The position numbers were made by a program, and so were the translations under genes. Positions 54,084-63,546 of a stretch of 64,000 bases of DNA are shown here, one piece after another. The DNA lies in contig CAVVVS010000072.1 of the NCBI GenBank assembly GCA_963751355.1, positions 1 through 64,000 of the forward strand, written 5' to 3'. The notes beneath the pieces are model-generated. The model saw nothing but the letters and a program-made list of their open reading frames with translations, was not told where the DNA came from and ran no database searches. This DNA is from CAVVVS01 sp963751355 (GTDB taxonomy: Bacteria > Bacteroidota > Ignavibacteria > Ignavibacteriales > Ignavibacteriaceae). The number at the start of each line of letters is the position of its first letter. Within the stretch, counting starts at the first letter, position 1.

Positions 54084-57000
54084 TTATTTCATGATAGCAA
54101 ACCGTCCTATCTTTTCACCTCCTTCAACCGCCTGGACATGATAAACATAAACACCAAATGCGATATCCATACCGTCTTTTGAAATCAAATTCCATGCTTC
54201 CTGTCCGTTTGCCAAACCGCTGTTGTGATAAATTGTTTTTACTAAATAACCGCTGATTGTGTAAATATTAATAGTACAATTTGCAGGAAGATGAATAAAA
54301 TAAATTCGTCTGTCTCCTCTTCCGACATCAGTTGTATAATGTTCCCATGATACCCCCCCTGTATACGGGTTGGGAACTACTGCAATCTTGGACATATCGG
54401 GCTGTAATTTTGCTTTATCGAAGGATGAAGCTTTAGTTGTGAATTGAAAATATTCACCTGTTCTGAAAGGTTTTGTAGTAATAATTTGATAAACATCGCC
54501 GGGCTGAGGCGGCTTTTGGTTTTCCGGTGCAATAGTAGTATCCTCCGATAAAGTCACAGACCAGCCGACATGCCTGTTAAGAAAACTCGTTACTTTTGCT
54601 TGAATTGAATCACCGGCAATAATAAATACTGCGTCGCCGGATTCAAAAATTCCATTTTTATTTACATCTTTAAATATGAATTGCATGTGAGGAATATTAT
54701 CCGTTACATCTTCTATAACAATGTTGGATACTTCAGGTTTGGAGAAACTATCTCCCGGATAAGATGTATCTCCCATCCCCGGTTCTGTAAAATGAATTCT
54801 GAAATTAGCAGGAAAGTCCACCCTCTGAGATTGATAAGCTGCTGCATATCGCTTATCAAAACCAACTTGTACGAAATAGTTACTATTTCCTTTTTCCCAT
54901 ACTGTTTTACCATAATTGATTGAAACTGCAGTATCATTTGTTAAACCAATCGTAAAACCATCAACAACACTCGTCTGAATATGATTTCCCTCAAATTTTG
55001 TGAACGGGATAATTACTTGATTTGTGGAATAATCAGCTAACCTGTAAAACGGCTGGGGATTGTTATGGAAAGGAGTATTATCCTTAAATTCTATACGATA
55101 AGTAAGGTAATTTTTTATCGAATCCGGATTAAGAATAGCTATTGATGAGGAGCCGGTGCCCGGACCGCTTGCTGTAACCTCGCTGATTTCCGGAGGTATA
55201 TAACCTGCGCTTGGTGCTCGAGGAGTTACAACGGCGGTATTTACATCTGTTTTAACTTGCCCGTTAACATCAACTTTTATAATAGTGGTATTTTCCGAAG
55301 GTGGGATCCCTTCTACCTGCCCGGTAATATTTGTTCTGACAAATCCTTTATCGTATGCAACAACCGCGTAATAATAAGTTTGTCCGTTTTGAACCGTTGT
55401 GTCCACATATGAATGCTGCAGTCCGGAATCATCGCCAAGATAAAAATAAGCACCGTTTACAGTAATGGGATGCAATCCTTTTACACCGTCAATTAGATCG
55501 AATTGTGCTAAAGGAACTTTAAAAAGCGGTTTCCCAAATGCATCGGTTATTGTTTTATCCTCTAAAAAATTCGGCTCGGTTGAGCGGTAAATTCTGTATC
55601 CTTCAAAATTGTATCGTTGATAAAATGCATCGAAGGTGTGTTCAGCCCGGTCATCCCAATAAAGTGTAACTTTGTGATTTCCCGGAATAACGGTGAGTTT
55701 AGGTTTTTCCGGCGGTTTGGCGAAACGGTAATTGGCGTTATAAATTGATTGTACGGTTTTTTTCCTCCTAAACAGATCGTCTTTGTTAATTCCGAAGATC
55801 AGTGCCATTGAAAATCTTTGTGTTTCACCTGCTTGAGCAGAATTTGATTTGCGTCCGTTCATATGAAACAAATAACTCGAGAAATAATTTGCAAGGTTTA
55901 CATCTAATAGTTGCTGACCATGAGGTGAAGGCAAAGCTGAAAGAACTTTCCAGTTTTGTTCATCATTGTGAAGCTCATAATAATGCACGGCAAAAATCGC
56001 AAAACCGGTTAAGCCCAGTTGATCGGATTCGTCTTTATCCAGTATTCCGAAGCTAGGTTCACCTTGTTCCGGTTTTCCGTCTGCTTCGGTTCCATCAGCA
56101 TCCGGACCTGTGTATCCTATATCAAACGGACCGATTCCGTCGGAACCGACATCATCGTTCAGAGGTTCTCCTGAATCCCATTTACCGTTATGATTCAAAT
56201 CTGAATAAGATCTCCAATTAGCGTTTTCATCCGCATCCCAGTGAGGATTCCATGAATACCCGTAGAAATTCTTAAATCTTATTGTATCTTGTGCGAAATC
56301 TCTTAAAAACGGATCGCTATTAGGATCGGTTATAAAAACTTTCGCTTCATTATCCCGTTTTTCATCTGTAAGTCCATCATGATCGTTATCAATATCATCA
56401 TCTGAAATACCGGGACTTTCCAGAAAGGCATAAGCAGCCATACCAACTGGGCTCCAATTACCGGGCATACCTACATCCGAACCAACTAGCCAGGCATAAG
56501 AAATATCCAGCACTTCATCGTAATCGCCTCCGTTATTTGCAGTGCTCTGATAACCTCCTATTCCCCAGTCAACGTACTGCCCAAATAGTGTTTTGGGATA
56601 ATCAGACGTACCCAAATTTGTAATTTCATAATGCCAAAATATTACATCTTCCGCCAGGACCTGCGACCATTGGAAGCCTCTTGCTTTAACCTGCATTCCC
56701 AAACCGCCCCTGGTGGAATCATCTTCATCGGGATAAAAGTTATTTGCTAACATGTACTGTTTATCTTCATTATCATCAAAGACGAAATAACTTTCCAGGT
56801 CGGCATTAAATATTCCTTTGCCAAAAAATCCGTTCCATTTGTCGTCCCAATCCAGCGGTCTATCGGGCCATGTAGAAGGCCAGGTTGCCGGGTTATCACT
56901 TCTGGCAACACTAGATTGGTCCTTATTTGCATAACCGGGTAAAGCCCACCAGCCGTATGTTACGCCGGTAGCGGGATCATATCTTGTGGATTCATAATAG

Positions 57001-57323
57001 TTGGTTTCAAGAGGATGGATTTTGTTTCCCTGTGGATCAGTAGCTTCAGCTTGAACGATTACAGCAACTCCGTCAACATATGTATGATCAGTACCTTTCG
57101 GCCAAACGCCGCTTTGCTGAGGATCGTTTTGCCAGTCAGCAATTTCCCCAAAATTATAGAATACCGTTGCCGCTAAATTTCCGTCCATTATTCCCTTTTT
57201 GGTTTGATTGTGATTTCCCTTGTGTTTATCTATGATAACCTGGGGAAAAATGCTTGAGGTAACAAAAAGAAAAATTAAAGCAACAACAAGAAATGAAATT
57301 CTATGTATAAAATAGTCACACAA
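54084..57323 (-). CDS. Large secreted protein with type IX-like C-terminal sorting domain
   Basis: The 1,079-residue protein begins with a hydrophobic leader (about 10-27, FLVVALIFLFVTSSIFPQ). The long N-terminal part (about 40-520) has Asp-rich calcium-loop-like stretches such as DNDHDGLTDEKRD and DLNHNGKWDSGEP. Fibronectin-III-like segments follow near 560-670 (KPKLTVIPGNHKVTLYWDD, YYYAVVAYDKG). The last ~90 residues (AVVPNPYTGG..., INIYTISGYLVKTIYHNSG..., FGVYVYHVQA) match the type A sorting domain recognised by the type IX secretion system. It is expected on the cell surface or outside. Function unknown, possibly in polysaccharide use with the adjacent hydrolase. Confidence 0.85.
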   Translation of the reverse strand: MCDYFIHRISFLVVALIFLFVTSSIFPQVIIDKHKGNHNQTKKGIMDGNLAATVFYNFGEIADWQNDPQQSGVWPKGTDHTYVDGVAVIVQAEATDPQGNKIHPLETNYYESTRYDPATGVTYGWWALPGYANKDQSSVARSDNPATWPSTWPDRPLDWDDKWNGFFGKGIFNADLESYFVFDDNEDKQYMLANNFYPDEDDSTRGGLGMQVKARGFQWSQVLAEDVIFWHYEITNLGTSDYPKTLFGQYVDWGIGGYQSTANNGGDYDEVLDISYAWLVGSDVGMPGNWSPVGMAAYAFLESPGISDDDIDNDHDGLTDEKRDNEAKVFITDPNSDPFLRDFAQDTIRFKNFYGYSWNPHWDADENANWRSYSDLNHNGKWDSGEPLNDDVGSDGIGPFDIGYTGPDADGTEADGKPEQGEPSFGILDKDESDQLGLTGFAIFAVHYYELHNDEQNWKVLSALPSPHGQQLLDVNLANYFSSYLFHMNGRKSNSAQAGETQRFSMALIFGINKDDLFRRKKTVQSIYNANYRFAKPPEKPKLTVIPGNHKVTLYWDDRAEHTFDAFYQRYNFEGYRIYRSTEPNFLEDKTITDAFGKPLFKVPLAQFDLIDGVKGLHPITVNGAYFYLGDDSGLQHSYVDTTVQNGQTYYYAVVAYDKGFVRTNITGQVEGIPPSENTTIIKVDVNGQVKTDVNTAVVTPRAPSAGYIPPEISEVTASGPGTGSSSIAILNPDSIKNYLTYRIEFKDNTPFHNNPQPFYRLADYSTNQVIIPFTKFEGNHIQTSVVDGFTIGLTNDTAVSINYGKTVWEKGNSNYFVQVGFDKRYAAAYQSQRVDFPANFRIHFTEPGMGDTSYPGDSFSKPEVSNIVIEDVTDNIPHMQFIFKDVNKNGIFESGDAVFIIAGDSIQAKVTSFLNRHVGWSVTLSEDTTIAPENQKPPQPGDVYQIITTKPFRTGEYFQFTTKASSFDKAKLQPDMSKIAVVPNPYTGGVSWEHYTTDVGRGDRRIYFIHLPANCTINIYTISGYLVKTIYHNSGLANGQEAWNLISKDGMDIAFGVYVYHVQAVEGGEKIGRFAIMK

Positions 57324-57634
57324 TTTCGCTTTCCTTTATGATAGAGGTTTAAGTAATCCGGTATTAAAATTTTATTTCATAAGAATAATTGAAGTTATTG
57401 GGCTAAATATATTCTAAAATTTCATTCAACAGAACAGGAAAGTTAAACGTTTAACTTAATTTAATATATTATTTATTTTCTAGCAAATTAGTACGTTTTC
57501 ATAAGGATAGCTCGCTGAAAAGTTAACAAACGGATTATTATTCGGGATGCTGAATAAAAACAAATATTACATAGAGTTATGAAAAAGAAGGGTTTTAGAA
57601 TAATAACATTAGAGTAAAATAACTAAATTCACGG
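57324..57634. other. 311-bp upstream region of the large secreted protein gene
   Basis: AT-rich, no gene. It contains the 18-bp palindrome at 57440-57457, described separately. Confidence 0.45.
57440..57457. promoter_or_regulatory. Perfect 18-bp LacI-type palindrome
   Basis: AAGTTAAACGTTTAACTT is a perfect dyad with a central CG, the form bound by many LacI-family regulators of sugar use. It lies about 117-134 bases upstream of the ATG of the large secreted protein. No lacI gene is in the window. Confidence 0.5.
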
Positions 57635-57880
57635 CTAATGATTTTTTCGTGGGTAGGAATCTATTTCTTTTAAAAATTTTCCTTCGTCAATTTCACCGTA
57701 AGAATATAGTTCGTCTTCTATGAATAAAGCAGGAACTATGACTAGTCCGGTACGCGGATGATGAACTAAATTATTAATCCGGAGATCAACAAAATTTTTA
57801 TCTTTAATTATTGCAGATACTCGGCTCTGTACCCTTTCACATGAAGGACAATTATCCCGCATATATAAAGTAAGTTTCAT
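57635..57880 (-). CDS. Glutaredoxin-like thioredoxin-fold protein
   Basis: The 81-residue protein is a compact thioredoxin-fold domain with the redox pair C15-P-S-C18 (DNCPSCERV) and the cis-proline segment VIVPALFIED. The length fits small glutaredoxin-like proteins of the DUF836/GrxC type. It follows the Crp-family gene by 54 bases on the same strand and may share its transcript. It would carry out thiol-disulfide exchange in the cytoplasm. Confidence 0.75.
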   Translation of the reverse strand: MKLTLYMRDNCPSCERVQSRVSAIIKDKNFVDLRINNLVHHPRTGLVIVPALFIEDELYSYGEIDEGKFLKEIDSYPRKNH

Positions 57881-57934
57881 TTTTAGTTTTAATTTAAGAA
57901 AAGAAAATCTGGATTATTGTCGTGATAATGACAC

Positions 57935-58633
57935 TTATGTTGATGAATTTCTCCTCTTTTCAAGTTCTTCTTGTTTTTTAATAATCAATTTTTTCCTGTC
58001 AAAATTAATAATTCCCTGCTCTCTCAAATCCGTGAGTACTGCATTCACGGTTTGCCTTGAACAAGCCGTAAGCTCAGCAATATCCTGGTGTTTTAAGAAA
58101 GGTTTTACAAAAATTTCGTTCCCCACACGTTTCCCGTTATCTTCGGCTATTCTTAAAATAAAAGATATTATTCTGTGGGGCGCATCTTTAAATACCAGTT
58201 CTTCAATTCTCTCGGTGTATCGCTTTAGCCGAAGCCCGATTAACCTGGTAAGCTTTAAATTAAGTTCGGGATTATTTTCAATAAATTCCTTAAAATCATT
58301 CTTATTGATTGCACAGATAAGTGCATCATCCATAGCAATTGCATAATCTGTTCTTTCCAACTCTTCAAGGTACGCCATCTCACCGAATACCTCACCCCTG
58401 TTCATTATCCCCAAAATCATTTCTTTACCATCAGGTGAGTTTCTCGTTAGTTTAACTCTCCCCTTCTTTAGAAAAAAAATAGAATTGGAAGGTTCTTTTG
58501 CAAAATAAATCGGTTGGTCTTTATGAAAATCTTCCATGGTGGTTAATTCGCTCAATCTTTTCATATTGGCGTCATCAAGCCCGTGTAGAAGATTAAAATT
58601 TTCTAAGTACCAAAGTTTTGATTTATCAGCCAT
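57935..58633 (-). CDS. Crp/Fnr family transcriptional regulator
   Basis: The 232-residue protein has a cyclic-nucleotide-binding-type jelly roll (about 15-125, with KKGRVKLTRNSPDGKEMILGIMNRGEVFGEMAYLE as landmark region) and a winged helix-turn-helix (about 170-215, LKHQDIAELTACSRQTVNAVL). There is no N-terminal cysteine cluster, so it is not an oxygen-sensing FNR with an iron-sulfur cluster. The phosphate-binding pocket lacks a clear cAMP-specific RSA motif. The effector is unknown. Targets may include the flanking redox genes, which is inference from position. Confidence 0.9.
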   Translation of the reverse strand: MADKSKLWYLENFNLLHGLDDANMKRLSELTTMEDFHKDQPIYFAKEPSNSIFFLKKGRVKLTRNSPDGKEMILGIMNRGEVFGEMAYLEELERTDYAIAMDDALICAINKNDFKEFIENNPELNLKLTRLIGLRLKRYTERIEELVFKDAPHRIISFILRIAEDNGKRVGNEIFVKPFLKHQDIAELTACSRQTVNAVLTDLREQGIINFDRKKLIIKKQEELEKRRNSST

Positions 58634-58896
58634 TTATTATTCAAAAATTATTTTATAATGAAAGAATTTAAATAAATATATGAAATTTATATAATTGAAG
58701 CTAATAGGTCAGCATGGTAATAGGTATTCACTTTGAAAGTAAAGCAATTTGAACACAGGTTAAGCGATAGAATACTTTGTCATTTTAATCGAAGGAAAAT
58801 ACTCTCAAAAAATTACCGAAGGCAAGATACCGATTCTTCACCATATTGCTCAAACCCTGGATAACGACTTTAATATATAAAAATTTATAAAAAAGA

Positions 58897-60246
58897 TTAA
58901 ACCATATAAACAATATCCGACGAACGGGTTGGATAAGAATAGATTGTACTTTTTAATTCCTCTGCGGTAATATTATTCTTTATCGCCAGTGCAAATATGT
59001 TTATCAATTCTTCCGCATTATGCCCTAAGATATGAGCACCTAATATTTTATTTGTATCTTCTTCAATGAGTATTTTATGTCCCGCATGAGGTTCGGCAAT
59101 TCTTTTAGAAGAATACCAGTTTTGAGTGAGTGCAAAGTTTTTGCGGAATTTAATTCCTTTTGCAATTGCTTCTTTTTCATTTATACCTACCGAAGCAAGT
59201 GTTGGAATGGTAAACACTACTGTCGGTATTGCATTGTAATCCGGTTGTTCGTGATTTCCCTTCAGTAAATTTGAAGCAACAACTCTTGAGTCCATTCCCG
59301 CTACCGGTGTTAGGGGCAAACCTTCCGTTTCTGCAGCATCTCCAGCCGAATATACTGTCGGATTAGAAATACTTTGTAAATATTTGTTCACGGAGATTCC
59401 CTTTTTAGTAAATTTTATATTTGCACTTTCTAAATTTAGATCATCAATATCAGGAACTCTTCCCGCACCATGTACAACCATATCTGCGGTAAACATTTTT
59501 TCGTCGCTTCCGTCCTTCCCAATTACTTTTAATTTTTGATTGTCTTTTCTAATTAAAATAACTTCTGTTTCCAATTTAACATCAATACCGATTTCCCCTG
59601 TTCGCTTCAGTAGTTCTTCTACCAGGTCGGGATCAAATCCTTGGAGCGGTTTTGTCCCTCGATGAATAATTTTAACTTTTGCCCCTGCGCGTGCAGCAAG
59701 ATGTGCAAATTCAAAAGAGATATACCCGCCTCCGATAAATATAATTTGTTCGGGCAGTTCTTTCATTTCTAAAAACTGATCACTATATGTAATAAATTGC
59801 TCGCCTTCAATTTTTAAATCTACAGGTTTTGCTCCGTTTGCGAGTAAAAAATATTTCCCGGATAAATTTTCTTCGTCGACTTTAATTGTGTTTTCATTTA
59901 TGAATTTCGCCCGTCCTTTAAAATATTTTATGCCTAGTTTTTCATAATCTTTTTCTTTCGCTGCAGGAATATGATCTGTAAAAGATTTTTTAAATGCCAT
60001 TAATTCCGGCCAATTAATATTTATATCTTGTTTTATACCTTTCCCGGTCATTCTTTTTTGCCTGTCTATAATTTCCGAGGCGCCTATTAAAACTTTTTTA
60101 GGATCACAACCTCTTAATGCACAGGTACCTCCAAACGGATGAGAATCCATTACGGCTACATTCCAGCCGGCATTTTTGCAGTTACTTGCAGCGGTAGAGC
60201 CGGCAGAGCCTGTACCGATTACAATTAAATCAAAATCCTTATTCAT
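58897..60246 (-). CDS. NAD(P)/FAD-dependent disulfide oxidoreductase (MerA / glutathione reductase-like)
   Basis: The 449-residue flavoprotein has the FAD motif GTGSAGSTAA (about 11-20), redox-active C42 and C47 (GGTCALRGCDPKK), NAD(P)-binding GGGYISFEFAHLAA, and the second FAD motif TVYSAGDAAE. The usual C-terminal HPTxxE base is replaced by YPTRSSD, as in some mercuric-reductase-like and other non-glutathione members. The MerA heavy-metal domain and C-terminal cysteine pair are absent, so mercury reduction is not supported. It probably reduces a low-molecular-weight disulfide or protein thiol. A thioredoxin-like gene lies 164 bases upstream. Confidence 0.85.
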   Translation of the reverse strand: MNKDFDLIVIGTGSAGSTAASNCKNAGWNVAVMDSHPFGGTCALRGCDPKKVLIGASEIIDRQKRMTGKGIKQDININWPELMAFKKSFTDHIPAAKEKDYEKLGIKYFKGRAKFINENTIKVDEENLSGKYFLLANGAKPVDLKIEGEQFITYSDQFLEMKELPEQIIFIGGGYISFEFAHLAARAGAKVKIIHRGTKPLQGFDPDLVEELLKRTGEIGIDVKLETEVILIRKDNQKLKVIGKDGSDEKMFTADMVVHGAGRVPDIDDLNLESANIKFTKKGISVNKYLQSISNPTVYSAGDAAETEGLPLTPVAGMDSRVVASNLLKGNHEQPDYNAIPTVVFTIPTLASVGINEKEAIAKGIKFRKNFALTQNWYSSKRIAEPHAGHKILIEEDTNKILGAHILGHNAEELINIFALAIKNNITAEELKSTIYSYPTRSSDIVYMV

Positions 60247-60410
60247 ATTTGTTCCTCTTCAAATTAATAGTTAATCGAGTGATAAAAATAATTATCATGA
60301 TTGAATATAAAAAAGTAGGGCTTTAAAAATTGTCGCATCTTTTACAATTCCGGTAAAAGACATTTTCACGTCCTGTAAGATTTATACTTTCATCAATTTG
60401 TTAAGATGCA

Positions 60411-60719
60411 CTATTCGGTTAAATTATGAATTATATTTTTAATTTCATCGATGCCAGGCAATCCGTTCGGATAATATCTGCAAGTTAATGCCGGGTTTTG
60501 GGGAGCAGGCTGTCCTTCAAAATCTTTCCCATTTATTAAAAGTGTCGGTGAACCTCTAAATTTTACTTTTCCAGCGAATTCATTTGTTTCAACTAGTGTT
60601 TCTTCGTATTCAATATTATCCAAATCTTTTATTGCCTCTTTGACTCTTTTTATTAAAACAGGCGAATTCGGACAACCGTGAAAATGCTGTATTTCGATTT
60701 TAATTTTATTATTCATCAT
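60411..60719 (-). CDS. Thioredoxin-fold protein, mer-associated type
   Basis: The 102-residue protein has the thioredoxin-like pattern IQHFHGCPNSPVLI with a single N-terminal cysteine (CPNS instead of CxxC), cis-Pro segment RGSPTLLINGKDFEG, and a second cysteine in LTCRYYPNGLPG. This family often sits near alkylmercury-lyase or mercuric-reductase-like genes. Its loss of the second active-site cysteine suggests thiol transfer or ligand binding rather than disulfide reduction. It is upstream of and co-oriented with the flavoprotein. Function unknown. Confidence 0.7.
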   Translation of the reverse strand: MMNNKIKIEIQHFHGCPNSPVLIKRVKEAIKDLDNIEYEETLVETNEFAGKVKFRGSPTLLINGKDFEGQPAPQNPALTCRYYPNGLPGIDEIKNIIHNLTE

Positions 60720-61204
60720 TAACTTTCCTTATCCTCTGAACAAAATTTTATTAATCATTACTTAACAGTACATCACAGATATTTAACAACTGCAGATGCA
60801 TTTTAAGAAACGGACAGCAGCAACAAAAGTCTGAATTGTAAGTCCGAAAATTTCATGTATTATTGGTATAACTATTCGGCTCTATTTATAAATGTCAACG
60901 GGTCATAATCATTCTTATCATAAATTTAGTAACCGGAACCTTTACTATTAGGCTCATGGAGCCATTTTATTTTTTCATAGTACCCTACTGTTTCATCATT
61001 AAAGCTCTCTTTTTTTGCTAAATAACCGGCAGTAAAAGTATTCATATTTTCTCTTCTCACTAGAATTTAATATAATTATCGTAGTATGTATGGTAAAAAG
61101 TCAAGCACTATATAAAATAAATCCTTTTTCAACTCAATACTAGTGCAATTGAGCATAATACCTATTTTGTTTGATACTGATTAACGCAATGTCTACAAAA
61201 AATA
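60720..61204. other. 485-bp spacer with one possible small gene
   Basis: Mostly AT-rich. It includes a 39-codon frame on the leftward strand (60926-61045), listed separately. I see no hairpin terminator. Confidence 0.4.
60926..61045 (-). CDS. Possible 39-aa small protein
   Basis: From ATG 61045 to TAA 60926 the frame reads MNTFTAGYLAKKESFNDETV and then a soluble, charged sequence ending in NSKGSGY. A purine-rich GAGAAGAGAAAAT precedes the ATG. The composition is protein-like rather than random for such AT-rich DNA, but there is no homologue I recognise. Confidence 0.35.
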   Translation of the reverse strand: MNTFTAGYLAKKESFNDETVGYYEKIKWLHEPNSKGSGY

Positions 61205-62434
61205 TTATGAAGGTTGCCGCAGTGTTGTAGAAATTTTAATATCAGAAAGAAGTGTTTTATGAACCGGGCATTTATCTGCTATTTCTAAAAGACGATTTTT
61301 AATTTCTTCATTAAAATTTCCTTCAAGTTCAATTATTCTATCTATATGATCTATTTTAGCCGCCGGGTTTTCACAATTACCGCAATCTTCGGAATAAAGT
61401 TTGGAATGCTGAAGATGTACTTTTATCTCCTTTAAATCGATCTTCTTCCTGTCGGCATACATTCTTAATGTCATTGCCGTGCATGCTCCTAAAGCCGAGG
61501 TTAACAGATCATATGGAGAAGGTCCAAGATCATTTCCGCCCACGGATTCCGGTTCATCCGCAAGAAATATATGTTCACCGGCTTTAATTTCAGTTGTATA
61601 CCCCGGCTCTCCCAATCGTACCACTACTTTCTTTTCCGATGTCAATTTTTTTTCTTTAGGCGTATCTATATATCTTTTTACCCAGGTTGAAATAATTTCT
61701 CCAGCATAAAATGAGTCTTCTTTTTTTGAAAGTAAATGATCAGCACCGTCCAATGTTATAAAACTTTTAGGATGGTGCGCCGCTTTATAAATTTTTGCCG
61801 CATTATCAATGCTTACAATATTATCCTGCGGAGAATGCAGGATTAATAATGCTGTTTTCATTCGCGCTATTTTTCCGGCAGGTTCATTTTGCCGAAGATC
61901 ATCTATAAATTGTTTTTTTATTTCAAACGGTCTTCCGCCGATTGAAACGACTGCTTTTCCTTTTTCTTCGATGGTATCAATGTCGTCTTTAATCAGTGCT
62001 CTTACATGATTCGGATCAAACGGCGCACCAATGGTTACAATAGACTTTAATGAGGGAATTCTATCCGCAGCCAGCAAAACAGCAGCACCGCCAAGTGAGT
62101 GACCGATTAAGATTTCGGGGGCTGCATAATTTTTTGTGAGGTAATCGGAAGCAGCAAATAAATCGGATACATTAGAAGAGAAATTTGTATCGGCAAATTC
62201 ACCTTCACTTTCTCCGAGACCTGTAAAATCGAACCTCAAAACCGCAATTTTATTTTTTGTTAAAGCATTACTGATATTACCTGCGGCTGATATATTTTTA
62301 CCGCAAGTAAAACAGTGAGCAAAAACTGCATAAGCTATAGGTTTACCGTCCACCGGCAGTTCAAACCTGGCTGACAGTTTATATCCTTCCGTATTTTTAA
62401 AATTAACTTTTATCGTTTTGATATTTACCTCCAC
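61205..62434 (-). CDS. Alpha/beta hydrolase fused to an OsmC-family domain
   Basis: The 409-residue bifunctional protein carries, in residues about 1-255, an alpha/beta hydrolase domain with nucleophile elbow GHSLGGAA, LRFDFTGLGESEG and a late acid/His pair (HSPQDNIVSI, DGADHLL). Residues about 268-405 form an OsmC/Ohr-like domain with the two peroxidatic cysteines in SALGACTAMTLRMYADRK and CPVHKTL. OsmC proteins detoxify organic hydroperoxides with thiols; the hydrolase may supply or hydrolyse an ester. This fusion is a known family architecture. It is a single gene. Confidence 0.9.
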   Translation of the reverse strand: MEVNIKTIKVNFKNTEGYKLSARFELPVDGKPIAYAVFAHCFTCGKNISAAGNISNALTKNKIAVLRFDFTGLGESEGEFADTNFSSNVSDLFAASDYLTKNYAAPEILIGHSLGGAAVLLAADRIPSLKSIVTIGAPFDPNHVRALIKDDIDTIEEKGKAVVSIGGRPFEIKKQFIDDLRQNEPAGKIARMKTALLILHSPQDNIVSIDNAAKIYKAAHHPKSFITLDGADHLLSKKEDSFYAGEIISTWVKRYIDTPKEKKLTSEKKVVVRLGEPGYTTEIKAGEHIFLADEPESVGGNDLGPSPYDLLTSALGACTAMTLRMYADRKKIDLKEIKVHLQHSKLYSEDCGNCENPAAKIDHIDRIIELEGNFNEEIKNRLLEIADKCPVHKTLLSDIKISTTLRQPS

Positions 62435-62519
62435 AACTTATTATAAAGTGAATTTTATTTAATAAAAACTTAAAAGGCTTTTCTTATAGTTATGATATAA
62501 TAAAAAGGATTAATGATGT

Positions 62520-63266
62520 TTATCTATCAGAATAAGGCAGTACTTTATTTATATACTTCAAGAAAAGTTGATTTTTCGGATCAACTATATCCCTTTTCAT
62601 ATTATATTTATCAGCTAACTTAAACGGAGATACACCTAAAAGATATTGAATTATATACCAGCCGTTACAAATTTGTTGTTTAATTACGCCATTACTTTTA
62701 TACCGTCTTGAAGAAGTGACGACATTAAAAGGAAAAGAGAGTATTTTTGTTAATCTTCTTGCTCTTCTAAAAAAATCGACATCTTCAAACAGCGGATAAT
62801 CTTTGAAGCCTCCCAACCGATCATAAAAATTTCTTCTTACAACAATGCACTGGTCTCCGAATCTAGTAAATATAGAATCGATTGCCGAAAAAATTGAGTA
62901 CAATCCAAGCGCCTTGTCTCTTGTATTAAAAGCTAAACGGAAGCTGCCTATTTGGGTTTTCTTCGAACTAAAATAATTATCCAGAATTTTAAAAGCGTTT
63001 TTCGGAAGAAGCGTATCTGCATGAAGAAACAATAAGATTTCACCGGATGCATACTTTGCTCCCCGGTTGAACTGCACGCCTCTCCCGAAATCCGAGGAAA
63101 CAATTTTTACACTATAATGCATTGCTTTCTCAATAGTTTTATCCAAACTTCCTCCATCTGAAAGTATGATTTCGATATCATCCCGATTTTTATTTATACT
63201 TCCGATACAAGAGGCGATATTATCTTCTTCATTATATGAAATTATTATTACGGAATATTTAACCAT
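62520..63266 (-). CDS. Glycosyltransferase family 2, TIGR04283-type
   Basis: The 248-residue GT-A enzyme opens with YSVIIISYNEEDNI and has the DGGSLDKT segment and the HADTLLP metal-binding motif. GRGVQFNRGAKYASGEILLFLHAD is characteristic of the TIGR04283 glycosyltransferases, often coded with selenium- or radical-SAM-associated genes, although none is visible here. I use ATG 63266, with AGGTGAAG at a normal distance; an in-frame GTG at 63278 adds four residues. The acceptor is unknown. Confidence 0.85.
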   Translation of the reverse strand: MVKYSVIIISYNEEDNIASCIGSINKNRDDIEIILSDGGSLDKTIEKAMHYSVKIVSSDFGRGVQFNRGAKYASGEILLFLHADTLLPKNAFKILDNYFSSKKTQIGSFRLAFNTRDKALGLYSIFSAIDSIFTRFGDQCIVVRRNFYDRLGGFKDYPLFEDVDFFRRARRLTKILSFPFNVVTSSRRYKSNGVIKQQICNGWYIIQYLLGVSPFKLADKYNMKRDIVDPKNQLFLKYINKVLPYSDR

Positions 63267-63546
63267 TATATGCTTCACCTAATTGAATTATTTTATATCA
63301 AATAAGACAAAATGATTTTCAAAAAACTGTCTGCCTTTTTACATAAATGCATTTTGTTTTAAACCGGAGTAACTGTAAAGTTATTGACAATACAATAAGT
63401 GTGTACATTATATATTTAGTTATCCGGTGATGAACGTAAGTTTTCTTCTTTCAAGACTTAGCATTTAACTATTTACTCAATAATTTAAAACTCTTTGTCT
63501 CTGAAATTTAAATTGAAGCGGAAGTAATAATAGAAAAGTGATTGAA

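Noticed and set aside
58760..58872. Short rightward frame ending HHIAQTLDNDFNI, looking like the tail of a gene
   Set aside because: No start codon or upstream coding sequence; a stop precedes it. It may be a gene remnant, but there is too little to name.
61205..62434. Hydrolase-OsmC fusion as a novel fusion protein
   Set aside because: This bifunctional architecture is already a recognised protein family, so it is annotated but not listed as a finding.
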